Source of the DNA: Topomyia yanbarensis
Lineage: Eukaryota; Arthropoda; Insecta; Diptera; Culicidae
Length of the DNA: 64,000 bases
Assembly: GCF_030247195.1 (NCBI RefSeq)
Contig: NC_080671.1
Coordinates: 203,092,897 to 203,156,896, forward strand
Direction: 5' to 3'
Under the pieces are notes generated by a model. The model worked only from the letters and a program-made list of their open reading frames with translations, searched no databases and was not told the origin of the DNA. How positions within the stretch are numbered: position 1 is the stretch's first letter; every line of letters begins with the position of its first letter. Positions 45,960 through 55,725 of this stretch are shown here, piece by piece. The position numbers were made by a program, and so were the translations under genes.

Positions 45960-47294
45960 ATGGCAAATAACGGAAAATACGTTCGAGCACCTGCGTGTGA
46001 GGACAGTAATGAAGAATGTACTCAGGAAGTTACGAGTGACCAGCTCCCTGACGATGTTTCTGAAGCGGAAAACAGTTTTTCGTGCAATGAGGTTGGCGAC
46101 AGTAGCCACCAACGGGAGCAGGATGAGTCCACCAGCGGTGTCAACTCGGTTAATGAACTACTGAGTTCTTGCCAAGCGACCAGTAGCAATAGCAGCGAAG
46201 CTCCCGTCGACACTGTAAGCAGCCCTAAACCGATCAGCACCGATGACCGTCTTCAGAGAATGGAAAATGTACTGGCTGATATTACGAAAGCAATGAATTT
46301 CTTTCAAACCTCAACCTCGACCTCGACCAAGGACATCGATCAGAGTTGGGGCGCTCCAACCGCCTTCACCCACACCTCCGACGCCGTCGCGCCAAGCATC
46401 CGCTGGGATAATATTAAACCTTTCCCAAATGGTGTGGCAGCTAACAAAATGTGGGAGGCGTGGAACCGTTATATTGAGAATTTCGAGATTGCTGCTACTC
46501 TCAATAACGCTAACGACCCAGTCCGAAGGTCACAACTCCTATTCTTATCGGTTGGCGAAGAATTACAAGAGATCATCAGAGCAGCGAACTTAAAACCAAG
46601 TCTAACCGATGCAAATTGTTACAATACCTTCGTAAACAACATCAAGAACTATCTTCAGTCGATGACTGATTCAGCAGCCGAGCACGAAGCATTCTCAAAC
46701 ATGAGGCAGGAAAAGTCTGAGTCGGCAATTGCTTTTCATGCTCGTCTAATGGGCAAAGTCCGCTTGTGCGAGTATAGCCCAGCAGATCAAGAAAGATTCG
46801 TTCGAGCACAGCTCTTGAAAGGCCTGAGGAACAAGGAGTTAGTGAAAGCCGCTCGTACATACGGGTACGTAACGAAATACATCGTACAGGCTGCGACTCG
46901 TGACGAAGCATACCAAGCCGAAGTAGCGATCACGGATTCGACAGAAGTGTGTACAGTATACCGTGGCCGCCAACAATCGCAAGATCAACGCGACAATAAG
47001 AAACGGACATGGACCAATAATCGGTATAATCGAAAACCAGCTAAGCGACCCTACGATGATGAACAAAACTATCGACGTGACCTGAAGGATCGTGGTCGTC
47101 GAAACCGCTGCGCAAGATGCAATCGATTCCCCCACGTGAACTATCCTTTCCCGGCGTTGAAACGAAAGTGTAACTCGTGTCAAGAGTTTGGACACTACGC
47201 AGTCGCGTGTCGTAAAACAATTATACGGCAACTTGGAACGACGAAGGATGAGCCTTCTAAGAGAGAAAATGAATTAGACGATAATCAGGTATAA
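45960..47294 (+). CDS. gag: Gag of the LTR element
   Basis: 444 codons from the ATG at 45960. An acidic, serine-rich N-terminus is followed by a capsid-like core: GWDNIKPFPNGVAANKMWEA-type entry, ENFEIAATL, RSQLLFLSVGEELQEI, FSNMRQEKSESAIAFHARLM and RFVRAQLLKGLRNKELVKA. This is the usual Gypsy/retrotransposon Gag pattern. A basic stretch and zinc knuckles come last: CARCNRFPHVNYPFPALKRK, then CNSCQEFGHYAVAC (CCHC, from about residue 404). It would bind element RNA and form particles. The last codons N-Q-V-stop overlap a splice-donor-like CAG|GTATAA. Confidence 0.93.
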   Translation: MANNGKYVRAPACEDSNEECTQEVTSDQLPDDVSEAENSFSCNEVGDSSHQREQDESTSGVNSVNELLSSCQATSSNSSEAPVDTVSSPKPISTDDRLQRMENVLADITKAMNFFQTSTSTSTKDIDQSWGAPTAFTHTSDAVAPSIRWDNIKPFPNGVAANKMWEAWNRYIENFEIAATLNNANDPVRRSQLLFLSVGEELQEIIRAANLKPSLTDANCYNTFVNNIKNYLQSMTDSAAEHEAFSNMRQEKSESAIAFHARLMGKVRLCEYSPADQERFVRAQLLKGLRNKELVKAARTYGYVTKYIVQAATRDEAYQAEVAITDSTEVCTVYRGRQQSQDQRDNKKRTWTNNRYNRKPAKRPYDDEQNYRRDLKDRGRRNRCARCNRFPHVNYPFPALKRKCNSCQEFGHYAVACRKTIIRQLGTTKDEPSKRENELDDNQV

Positions 47295-47398
47295 CAAGAT
47301 TTTATTTTGTTTGCTGTAATATTTTTGTTCGAAATACATCTCGTAAACATATTTTTATTTTGCATTTCACACAAAAATTTCCGTCTCTCCTATTGTAG
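47289..47398 (+). other. predicted gag-pol intron
   Basis: 110 bp from GTATAACAAG to TCTCTCCTATTGTAG, with a pyrimidine-rich 3' end. Removing it joins gag codon CAG to ACT GTG TGC in the pol frame, skipping the gag stop at 47292-47294. Splicing is inferred, not shown. Ordinary +1 or -1 frameshifting is hard to invoke because about 100 bp separate the frames and pol lacks an early ATG. Confidence 0.65.
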
Positions 47399-48735
47399 AC
47401 TGTGTGCACACTCTCTCTAGCAGACGTACTGGTCAACTGCCAGTTAGGATCATCTAGCCCTATCCAGTTCCTGGTCGATTCGGGCGCATATGTCAACGTC
47501 ATCGGTGGGGAGGACTGGATCCGTCTGAAAAAAGAGTTAAAATCAGGTATTGCGAAGCTCAAGATTCTTGATAACACTAACTTACAAGGTTTGCATGCAT
47601 ACGGCTCACCATCACCCATGATTGTGGAATGCCTAGTGGAAGCGGAAGTTATAGTGCCAGGGTGCAAATCACTAGATAGCGCGATCTTCCATGTTGTTCC
47701 AAGAGGGCTGAGATCGCTCCTCGGTCGATCCACGGCGAGCGACATGGGACTACTACAAGTAGGGCTAAATCTTAATAATATGGAAATTCCTCTGAAGGCG
47801 GAGAAATTCCCAAAAATGCCGAAAGTCAAAGTGAAATTCAGTGTTGATAATACAGTACCTCCAGTCAAGAACGCTTACTATAACGTGCCTGCGGCCTATC
47901 GTGAAGCTGCAAGAGCGAGATTAGAAGAAATGGAAAAGCGTGGAATTATCGAAAAGGTTACATCGGCGCCCAGCTGGATAAGCGGAATGTCCGCAGTTGC
48001 AAAAGGCAAAGATGATTTCCGTTTGGTAGTCAATATGAGGGCTCCAAACAAGGCTATCAACCGCGAATATTTCCGCTTGCCCCTATTGGAAGAAATGAAA
48101 GTAAAGCTTCACGGTTCCAAATTTTTCACAAAACTAGACTTGAGCAACGCTTTCTATCACCTCGAACTTAGCAACGAGTCGCGAGACCTTACAACTTTCC
48201 TCACCGAAAGTGGCATGTACCGCTTTACAAGGCTAATGTTCGGGGTGAATTGTGCACCTGAAATTTTTCAGCGAGAGATGACACGAATTCTTAAGGATGT
48301 CGAAAATGTTATCATCTATATCGATGACATTCTTATCTTTGCAAAAAGCCTGCAAGAGCTACACAAAACTGTGAACCAAGTTTTACACATACTACGAGCC
48401 AACAACCTAACATTGAATCCAAGTAAGTGCGAGTATGATAAAACGCAGCTAAAATTTCTCGGCCACCAGCTTGACGAAGAAGGATTTCATGTGGATGAAG
48501 AGAAAATCAGAAGCATCCGACAGTTCCGAGAACCTACAACCATTTCTGAGCTGCGAAGTTTTCTAGGTTTGGCTTCTTTCATAAGCGCACATGTAAAGAA
48601 CTTCGCTGAGATCACCAGCCCCCTGTGGGCCATCACCACCACTAAATCATGGACATGGGGGTGTGAACAAAGTCGAGCATTTCAAACCATCAAAGAGCAA
48701 ATTCTACAAAACTGTGTTACACTCGGATTTTTTTT
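47399..48735 (+). pseudogene. pol: Pol part 1: protease and reverse transcriptase
   Basis: Open from the predicted acceptor to a T8 run. Protease: FLVDSGAYVNVIGG (DSG catalytic motif). RT: FRLVVNMRAPNKAINREYF, FFTKLDLSNAFYHLEL, RLMFGVNCAPEIFQREM and the active site YIDDILIF, then FLGHQLDEEGFHVDEEK and LRSFLGLASFISAHVKNF of the thumb/connection. The frame runs into a stop just after the T8 run at 48728-48735. One T too many fits, since one fewer would read on into RNase H. Confidence 0.9.
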
Positions 48736-50489
48736 CTGAGAGTGATAGAACAATTTTATACACCGATGCTTCCCCTATCGCACTGGGTGCAGTTTTAGTT
48801 CAAGAGGAGGAAACTGGATCATCGAGAATAATAAGCTTCGCATCAAAATCGTTAACCACCACAGAAAAGAAGTACGCCCAAAACCAAAGGGAGGCTCTCG
48901 CTGCGGTATGGGCAGTAGAACACTTTTCGTATTTCCTATTGGGGAGAAAATTTACTCTACGGACGGATGCACAAGGAGTATCATTCATACTGAACCGTTC
49001 CCGGGAAGAATCCAAGAGAGCCTTAACTCGAGCTGACGGTTGGGCGCTAAGACTGAGTCCTTATAGTTATGAAGTAGAGTATATACGAGGAATAGAAAAC
49101 ATCGCTGATCCACCTTCACGACTATACAGCGGTGAGGATACGGCATTTGACGATAATTCAAGCCCTTGGGAAATAGCTTTCCTTGAAGCGAACGCGGTTG
49201 GGTTCCTGACAGACGACGAGATAAAAGCAGCCACATCCGATGACACTATTTTGCAAGAAGTAATTTGCTCTCTGAACTCGGGGAAATGGCCAGTGCATTT
49301 GAGGCAATATCAGCTCGTAGCCCATGATTTGACCACTCGAGACGGAATGTTAGTGAAAACTGGCTGTGTTGTCATTCCTACTACACTACGAAATAAAACA
49401 ATGAAGCTGGCTCACGATGGCCATCCTTCAGCAGCTAAACTCAAGAGTATCTTGAGACAACGTGTTTGGTGGCCTGGAATGTCAACCGAGGCCCAGAAGT
49501 GGGCCGAATCGTGTGAAACATGTGCAGTTAATGGGAAACCTGAAAAGGCTACCCCAATGCAACGCATTTTTGCACCAAAGACCGTTTGGGAAACAATAGC
49601 GCTGGACTTCAACGGTCCATACGTTAAGTTTGGAGGCATTTCCATACTAGTTATTGTAGACTATAGATCGCGGTACCTTATCGCTCGATCCGTCAAATCT
49701 ACGAGTTTTGAATATACGCGGAAAATTCTGGAAGAGATTTTCGAAAGAGAGGGCCTACCTAGAACTATAAAAACGGATAACGGACCTCCTTTCAACGGAG
49801 AAGAATATAAAAAATACTGTGCAGATCGTGGGATAACTACTGTCTTTTCGACCCCTCTATTCCCTCAACAAAACGGACTTGTTGAGGGTTATATGAAGGT
49901 TATCAACAAAGCAATGATCAGCGCAACGATCAACAAAACGAATTATATCGTAGAGTTGCGCGAAGCAATACATGCGCATAATGCAGCAGCGCATAGCGTG
50001 ACAAAACTACCTCCAGAGGAGGTGATGAATGGCCGGAAGATTAAGCGTAAACTCCCCCTACTAGAATACAATAAGGTATCTGTCAATGAAGAACTCCTCA
50101 ATAAGCGGGACCGAGAAGCAAAGTTAGCCGGTAAGAAACGAGAAGACGAACGCCGTTGTGCGCGCCAGTGTCGAGTTAAACCTGGAGATAAGGTGATTGT
50201 GGAGCGTCAAACTCGAGGAAAGGGGGAATCGCGGTTCTCCCCAATCCAATATACAGTTACGGATGAAAATAATGGGAGTCTAACGCTTAGTGACGGAAGT
50301 GGTCATTTGATGAAACGTCACGTTACTCAAACTAAGAAAGTCTTTGAGTGGCGAAAAGAAAAATCACCAGTTGCTGAGAGGCGCGATGACCATGCTTCGA
50401 ATTCGACTGATGTTTCTCAACGGAAGACTCGCGAAAAGAAAACCCCCATGTATCTGAATGATTATGTGCAACCTGTAGCAATTAACTGA
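48736..50489 (+). pseudogene. pol: Pol part 2: RNase H and integrase
   Basis: Shifted frame. RNase H: ILYTDASPIALGAVLVQ, NQREALAAVWAVEHF and LRTDAQGVSFIL. Integrase: HHCC finger HDGHPSAAKLKS with CETC; core D in ALDFNGPYV, second D in TDNGPPFNGEEY, E in QQNGLVEGYMKVIN. The C-terminal domain has RRCARQCRVKPGDKVIVERQ. Stop at 50487-50489. Intact but separated from RT by the one-base shift, so integrase could not be made from this copy unless the T-run slips or the base is a sequencing error. Confidence 0.9.
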
Positions 50490-51436
50490 ATTCGAAATGA
50501 AGCCAGCAATAAAATTTCACAAGCGCAATATTCTTTTAAATCCCTGGAACATTTTTTTTCGAACTCCTTTTAGAACTTACAGTACTAAAATGAGAAAATA
50601 AAAAAGTTCAACATCAAACGAAAATCATTACCTAATGCAGTACATCACTTGTACGCTTATCCTTAGCTCTGCTTCCAATTTGTTTTCAAAGCAAGGTTAT
50701 CATTACATCGGCACTTGCTACCTTTTTGAATGGAATGTCTCCCCAGGTACTTCCAACTAATAACTCGATTGTTCGTCAGCATCTACATTTACCATTCCAC
50801 TCTTGAGCACCAATCAAGGTCGGTAGCTAAAACAATTACCGCCAACGGCGACACATATCATTTTTTAATTAAATTAAATGCATGATTCTTAAGCTACAAT
50901 TTGATAACGACACACAAAATGATTTGTCATCTCATTTTTGTTTTGCTTGCCACCTTCGCTTGTGGAGTAATCCATGTGCATTTGTATTAGTGCGAGATTG
51001 AGGATAAACCGGGTGAAATTCTTGACAAATTTGACTAAATCAGAGGGAAAATCTTACTCACACACTTTTATTTCGTATACGTATACGTGTTCTAGAAATC
51101 AAATAAGCACATAACTTACTGGGCTCACAGTTGATATAGCCCCAGTTTACAAACTGTGGTGCGACTGATAGGGTTGTGTTGTAATAATGTGTCGGAGTTT
51201 AGCGTGCACCTAGGATAATACGAAAGGTGGAAACATTTATTCATGTATAAAGTAGGTTGTCATTATACTCCATAGAACCGAATGATTCGAAAAGCAAAAC
51301 GAACTCTATAATTAAGATTTTTGATTGCCTTTTCATAACCACAGATGCAAAGTCAAGTCAAAGGATCTTGGTTTGTTCTGATCACGGAATATTTCAATGC
51401 CTTTTTTTCAACGTGTATAGAAATGCTTATATAAAG
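50490..51436 (+). other. 3' non-coding region of the LTR element
   Basis: About 950 bp (before the SINE) without an env-like frame; the longest open stretch near 51257 is not protein-like. The length is notable for an element without env. Confidence 0.6.
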
Positions 51437-51605
51437 ATTTGTTTATTTCGATTATAGAGGTTTTAACCTTAAGGTAATTCGCCTCTTCGGGTTAGAAAAA
51501 TCTCTTATGGAAATTTTCTAACCCTATGTGCGGGGTCGGGACTCGAACCCAAGTGTGCTGCGTACAAGGCAATCAATTTACCAATGCGCTGCGCCCACCA
51601 CACAT
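51437..51605 (-). mobile_element. tRNA-derived SINE in the LTR element
   Basis: Minus strand: GTGGTGGGCGCAGCGCATTG (A-box region), GGGTTCGAGTCCCGAC (B box), then TTCTAACCCGAAGAGGCG and AACCTCTATAATCG toward the 3' end. Flanked by TTATATAAAG at 51427-51436 and 51606-51615. The tRNA-like part is not a functional tRNA: it lacks a closing acceptor stem. Confidence 0.9.
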
Positions 51606-51738
51606 TTATATAAAGTGATTGTAGTATACTATAAATTAAACGTATCTATAAGGATGAAGATGTAAAGGTGGCGCCAATAAAACGTATTTGTGGAATAGTA
51701 AAGTTTTCGTTTTTTTGCACCCCCTGGACTTTTTTTTA

Positions 51739-51752
51739 AAGAAGAGGGGAGA
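51739..51752 (+). promoter_or_regulatory. polypurine tract
   Basis: AAAGAAGAGGGGAGA, directly left of the 3' LTR. Standard site for plus-strand priming in LTR elements. Confidence 0.88.
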
Positions 51753-51990
51753 TGTGTGGCGTGTAATTTCCGCATAAGATAGTGTAGTAGCAACCTAACT
51801 GTTAAGCTGCATGAACACTGTTTGGCGTCGACATAACTGAGTCGACACTCACAGCGACTTCCGCCGAGAAAGAAGCAAACCGCCATTATTCGCGGCTTTT
51901 GGATTCTTAACGCTGAAGAGGTAAGACGTGCAATCGAAGTCGCTGCTGATCGTCGCACTGGTTGATTTCCTTATGGCGTAGAAAACCACA
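51753..51990 (+). repeat. 3' LTR
   Basis: 238 bp, no difference seen from the 5' LTR on reading. Followed by the duplication ACATG. Confidence 0.95.
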
Positions 51991-51995
51991 ACATG

Positions 51996-52959
51996 TACAG
52001 GAGTCAGGAAATAAATTTCATAAAAGTGGAACATGTAATAAGTTTGACACTTCATTTATTAAGTGAACAGATTCTGTCGAAAATGTTTGAAAATAAATAT
52101 TTTGTCTCTTGTGATTAGGTAATCAACCAATAAACTTATAAAACAATATTATAAAAATCATTTGGAAGCTTTCCTCTTGGTTTGGTACAGATGCCAAGAA
52201 ATTATAATTCATTTAATGACAATAATAATAAATTCAAGTATGTAGGTATTTGTTAATAAATTCATTTGGTAAAATTAAAAATAACGTTTAACACACAAAT
52301 CATCGCATATTATTGAGTGAATATTACTAGCCGATTTAGGAATGTTGCGCAAGAACGTTAGAAACCGCAACAAGTTGAAAACAAAGGCCAACGGACTACG
52401 CCTAACTACCCCTCAGTGGATGCAAAAAACTGAAGTTCGCCGTCTAACTGAACTCGGACGTCAGCAGTGAGATTCCATCCGAAAATTGTTCTTTTTAGGA
52501 AGAATTTGTTTTAGATAGGGAGATTATTAAGAGAGGGGTAATGGTTGTAGCGTTAAAAAACACTATTTGCGATTTTTTTAGAAATTTGGGCGAAGCGAAT
52601 TGATCAAAACTTTTGTACATTATAATGTATCATTTCATCCAAAAGAGTCATTTCACCAAAAAATATTTTTTCACGCTGAAACCCTTACCCCCTTAAACAT
52701 ACTTTATACATCTTCACCTAAACTCCTTGGCAGGGAAAATATACTCCGATTGAAGAAGAAAAGACGAGTTTGCAATCAAAGTAGCTAGTAAACATAATTG
52801 TATTCCGAAAAAAAGAATTTGAATTTCCCTACCACTACGCTCATTCAAACTCGTGGCTCATAAATTGGTAAGGTATGCGACGCACCTAATCCCTAAATCC
52901 TAAATTATAATCTTAAAATAATCCATTTTATTTATATTTTATTCAAAATAAGATTTACA
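51996..52959. other. right interior of the hAT-like element
   Basis: AT-rich. One short protein-like frame at 52342-52470 (separate entry). Otherwise nothing recognised. Confidence 0.4.
52342..52470 (+). other. 42-codon ORF, unrecognised
   Basis: Starts MLRKNVRNRNKLKTKANG and ends LTELGRQQ-stop. Basic and unusually protein-like for its AT-rich surroundings, with an AG acceptor-like site (ATTACTAG) 17 nt upstream. It could be a terminal exon captured by the transposon or a chance frame. Confidence 0.3.
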
Positions 52960-53649
52960 GTTTATGATTTTAAGACAGTCACGTAGCGAACATGTTCGCG
53001 GTGGCCTCATGATGCTGATGCTTGAAGCGATATAAAACTTCGATGTTCGCGATTCTCAAATAAACGAGGCATTCGCTTTATATGTGTTCACCGAATATCG
53101 CTTCGAAACTCTGTGGAAATGTTCCAAAAACGCAAAAACCACGAGCCAAGAGCTTACCTCGTGTTCGACGATGTGTGCTTCTAAGGTTAATGTGAACTTT
53201 TTCGAACATTGTAAAGAGCGAACTAGATGCAAAGCTCGCTTCGTCCGAGCAGAGATAAGTTTTACCCCTAAATGTTCGCAGCGATTGTGTCAAACTCATC
53301 GATTGCATGTGGTATGCTTGAGAAGGTGCTTCGTGAAGCTTCGAACAGCAATCAATTCATTTTTCGAAATTTTCCTGCCCTGGTTCTGGGTTGAGTGGTC
53401 GCTTAACGATTTACCTCAATAGTGTACTAGCTTTGAAGTGTCTGAATAAATACACCTAGCTGAATAGACCGATATTTTGAATACAACTCTCTTTAGATCC
53501 CACTTACAATTAGTAATACGAGAATAACAAAAAATAAAAGTCTACGTAGACTTTTTCAAACACCCCCTCCCCCCTCGTAGACAAACGTAGACTTTTGTTA
53601 GATCCCCCGTCCCCCCTATGAGTCTACGTGGTTTATGAACGGCCCCTAA

Positions 53650-54433
<784 letters not shown>

Positions 54434-54840
54434 ATAACAAATTGGCATCACTGTTTGCTATATTCCGGTCGTCAGTAGAGCTGATAGTTTTTTTTTGATT
54501 TTTTAGTGTTTTACACTCGCGATTATTTTTATTCTCGTTTTATCTGTATATCGTTTTATTCGGTAGTACGTGTGCATTGAAATTTCGTGACTTCAAGCAC
54601 GATTATATCTACCGGTGTGATTCGTGAAAGTGATTGTTTTTGGTTGTGATTTTTGTTTTCACTTGACATTATCACTGCACAGACGTTACGCTCAATTTTT
54701 TCGCCAAAAGCGACATCTGCTGGTGGGTAGTTGAGTTGTCGCACGTTGCGTGCAAGTTCGCTTCCATTGACGCACGTTACCCGTTAGCGTTTTCCTGCGC
54801 ATATTGCATACCCGCTAGGCGTTATTTCTACATCAACAGC

Positions 54841-55635
54841 ATGGCTTGTAAGAACTGCTCGAAAGTGGTTAATGATTCTGATCGAATCACATGTCGTGGA
54901 TACTGCGGAAATTCGTTCCACATGATATGCGTCAAGATGGATTATGATGTTCGTGACGTCCTGGGAACCCACCCACGGAATCTATTCTGGATGTGCGACG
55001 GCTGTGCTGACTTATTCTCGAATGATAATTTTCGTAGAATGGCTTCGCGTTGTTGCGACATAGTGCCTGACAACAATTCTCTGAAATCTATAAAGAACGA
55101 CATAGCTGATTTGAAAGATGTCGTCAAAGCTCTCTCGGTTAAAGTTGACTCAAAACCGCTATCCCCAACTATAACGCCTTGGAATCGAATTGCTGAATAT
55201 AATCCAGTTTCAAACACGCCTAAGCGTAAACGGGAAGATGATTCGCTCAAAACAAAAATTCCAAATATTCGTGGATCCAAAGCTGCGTTTGAAACAATAA
55301 AAACAATTTCACCACCTGAGGAGCTGTTATGGGTTTACTTGTCAGCATTCGATCCCAGCACGACGGATGATGAAGTTTCTACCCTTGTGAAAGATTGTCT
55401 GGGGGAGAATCTGCAACCGAGAATAGTTCGTCTAGTTCCTAAGGACAAGGATCTCTCAACTTTGAGCTTCATTACTTTCAAAGTTGGCGTTAGCAAATCA
55501 TACAGGGATAAGGCTCTGTCCAAAGACTCTTGGCCGGAGAACATCTACTTTCGTGAATTTGTGACCAATTCAAAAATCCAACGACCTATCATCAGGATTA
55601 CGGCGGAGAAGAATCCATCTGGTGGTGAAAAGTAG
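54841..55635 (+). CDS. LINE ORF1, zinc-finger protein
   Basis: 264 codons from the ATG at 54841 (MACKNCSKVVND). The frame is open further left to 54736, but the Cys cluster starts here and the codons upstream look non-coding. A PHD-like finger occupies residues 3-60: CKNC, CRGYC, FHMICV, then WMCDGCADLF. A coiled middle (KSIKNDIADLKDVVKALSVK) and a C-terminal RRM-like or ESAT-like fold with LLWVYLSAFDPSTTDDEVST follow. ORF1 proteins of this group bind element RNA. ORF2 begins about 90 nt after. Confidence 0.85.
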   Translation: MACKNCSKVVNDSDRITCRGYCGNSFHMICVKMDYDVRDVLGTHPRNLFWMCDGCADLFSNDNFRRMASRCCDIVPDNNSLKSIKNDIADLKDVVKALSVKVDSKPLSPTITPWNRIAEYNPVSNTPKRKREDDSLKTKIPNIRGSKAAFETIKTISPPEELLWVYLSAFDPSTTDDEVSTLVKDCLGENLQPRIVRLVPKDKDLSTLSFITFKVGVSKSYRDKALSKDSWPENIYFREFVTNSKIQRPIIRITAEKNPSGGEK

Positions 55636-55725
55636 CGCCAAGCTGTTCCGGATAAACTCATCTGTCCAACTTCTTGTATCCCGGCGAGCGATTTAGGTTT
55701 ACCTGGCGAATCGGCGACTTCTTCT

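Larger units (their letters stand above)
44804..51990 (+). mobile_element. Gypsy-type LTR retrotransposon, near intact
   Basis: 7,187 bp between the target duplication ACATG (44799-44803 and 51991-51995). Two 238-bp LTRs, which I read as identical, flank leader, gag, pol (PR-RT-RNaseH-IN order) and a long 3' region. The PR-RT-RH-IN order defines the Gypsy (Metaviridae) group. No env-like frame. Identical LTRs imply recent insertion, but pol has a one-base frameshift (48728-48735) and a SINE sits in the 3' region. Confidence 0.95.
41645..53382. mobile_element. hAT-like element with ~400-bp inverted arms
   Basis: Ends CAGGGCAGGAAA inverted at 53371-53382. The 8-bp duplication GTTCTGGG lies at 41637-41644 and 53383-53390. 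Long inverted arms (about 41645-42065 and 52960-53382) are dense in TTCG words such as CGAACACGTGCTAAGCTC and CGCTTCGAA. Apart from nested elements it spans about 3.7 kb with no transposase. TIR start and TSD length fit hAT. Confidence 0.88.
39482..53646. mobile_element. outer TAA-flanked TIR element, 14.2 kb with inserts
   Basis: Left end GGGACCGTTCATAAACCA at 39482 and its inverse TGGTTTATGAACGGCCCC ending at 53646. Beyond that both arms carry GTAGACTTTT and CCCCTCCCCC tracts. TAA flanks both sides (39479-39481 and 53647-53649), fitting a 3-bp target as in PIF/Harbinger. About 2.4 kb remain after removing nested elements. No transposase is seen. Confidence 0.75.

Noticed and set aside
51538..51605. 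tRNA gene on the minus strand
   Set aside because: A and B boxes are present but no closed cloverleaf or acceptor stem, and target duplications mark a SINE. The tRNA-like head at 31964 was rejected in the same way.
50490..51752. env gene of the LTR element
   Set aside because: No frame with signal peptide, furin site or membrane segment; longest frames are short and low-complexity.
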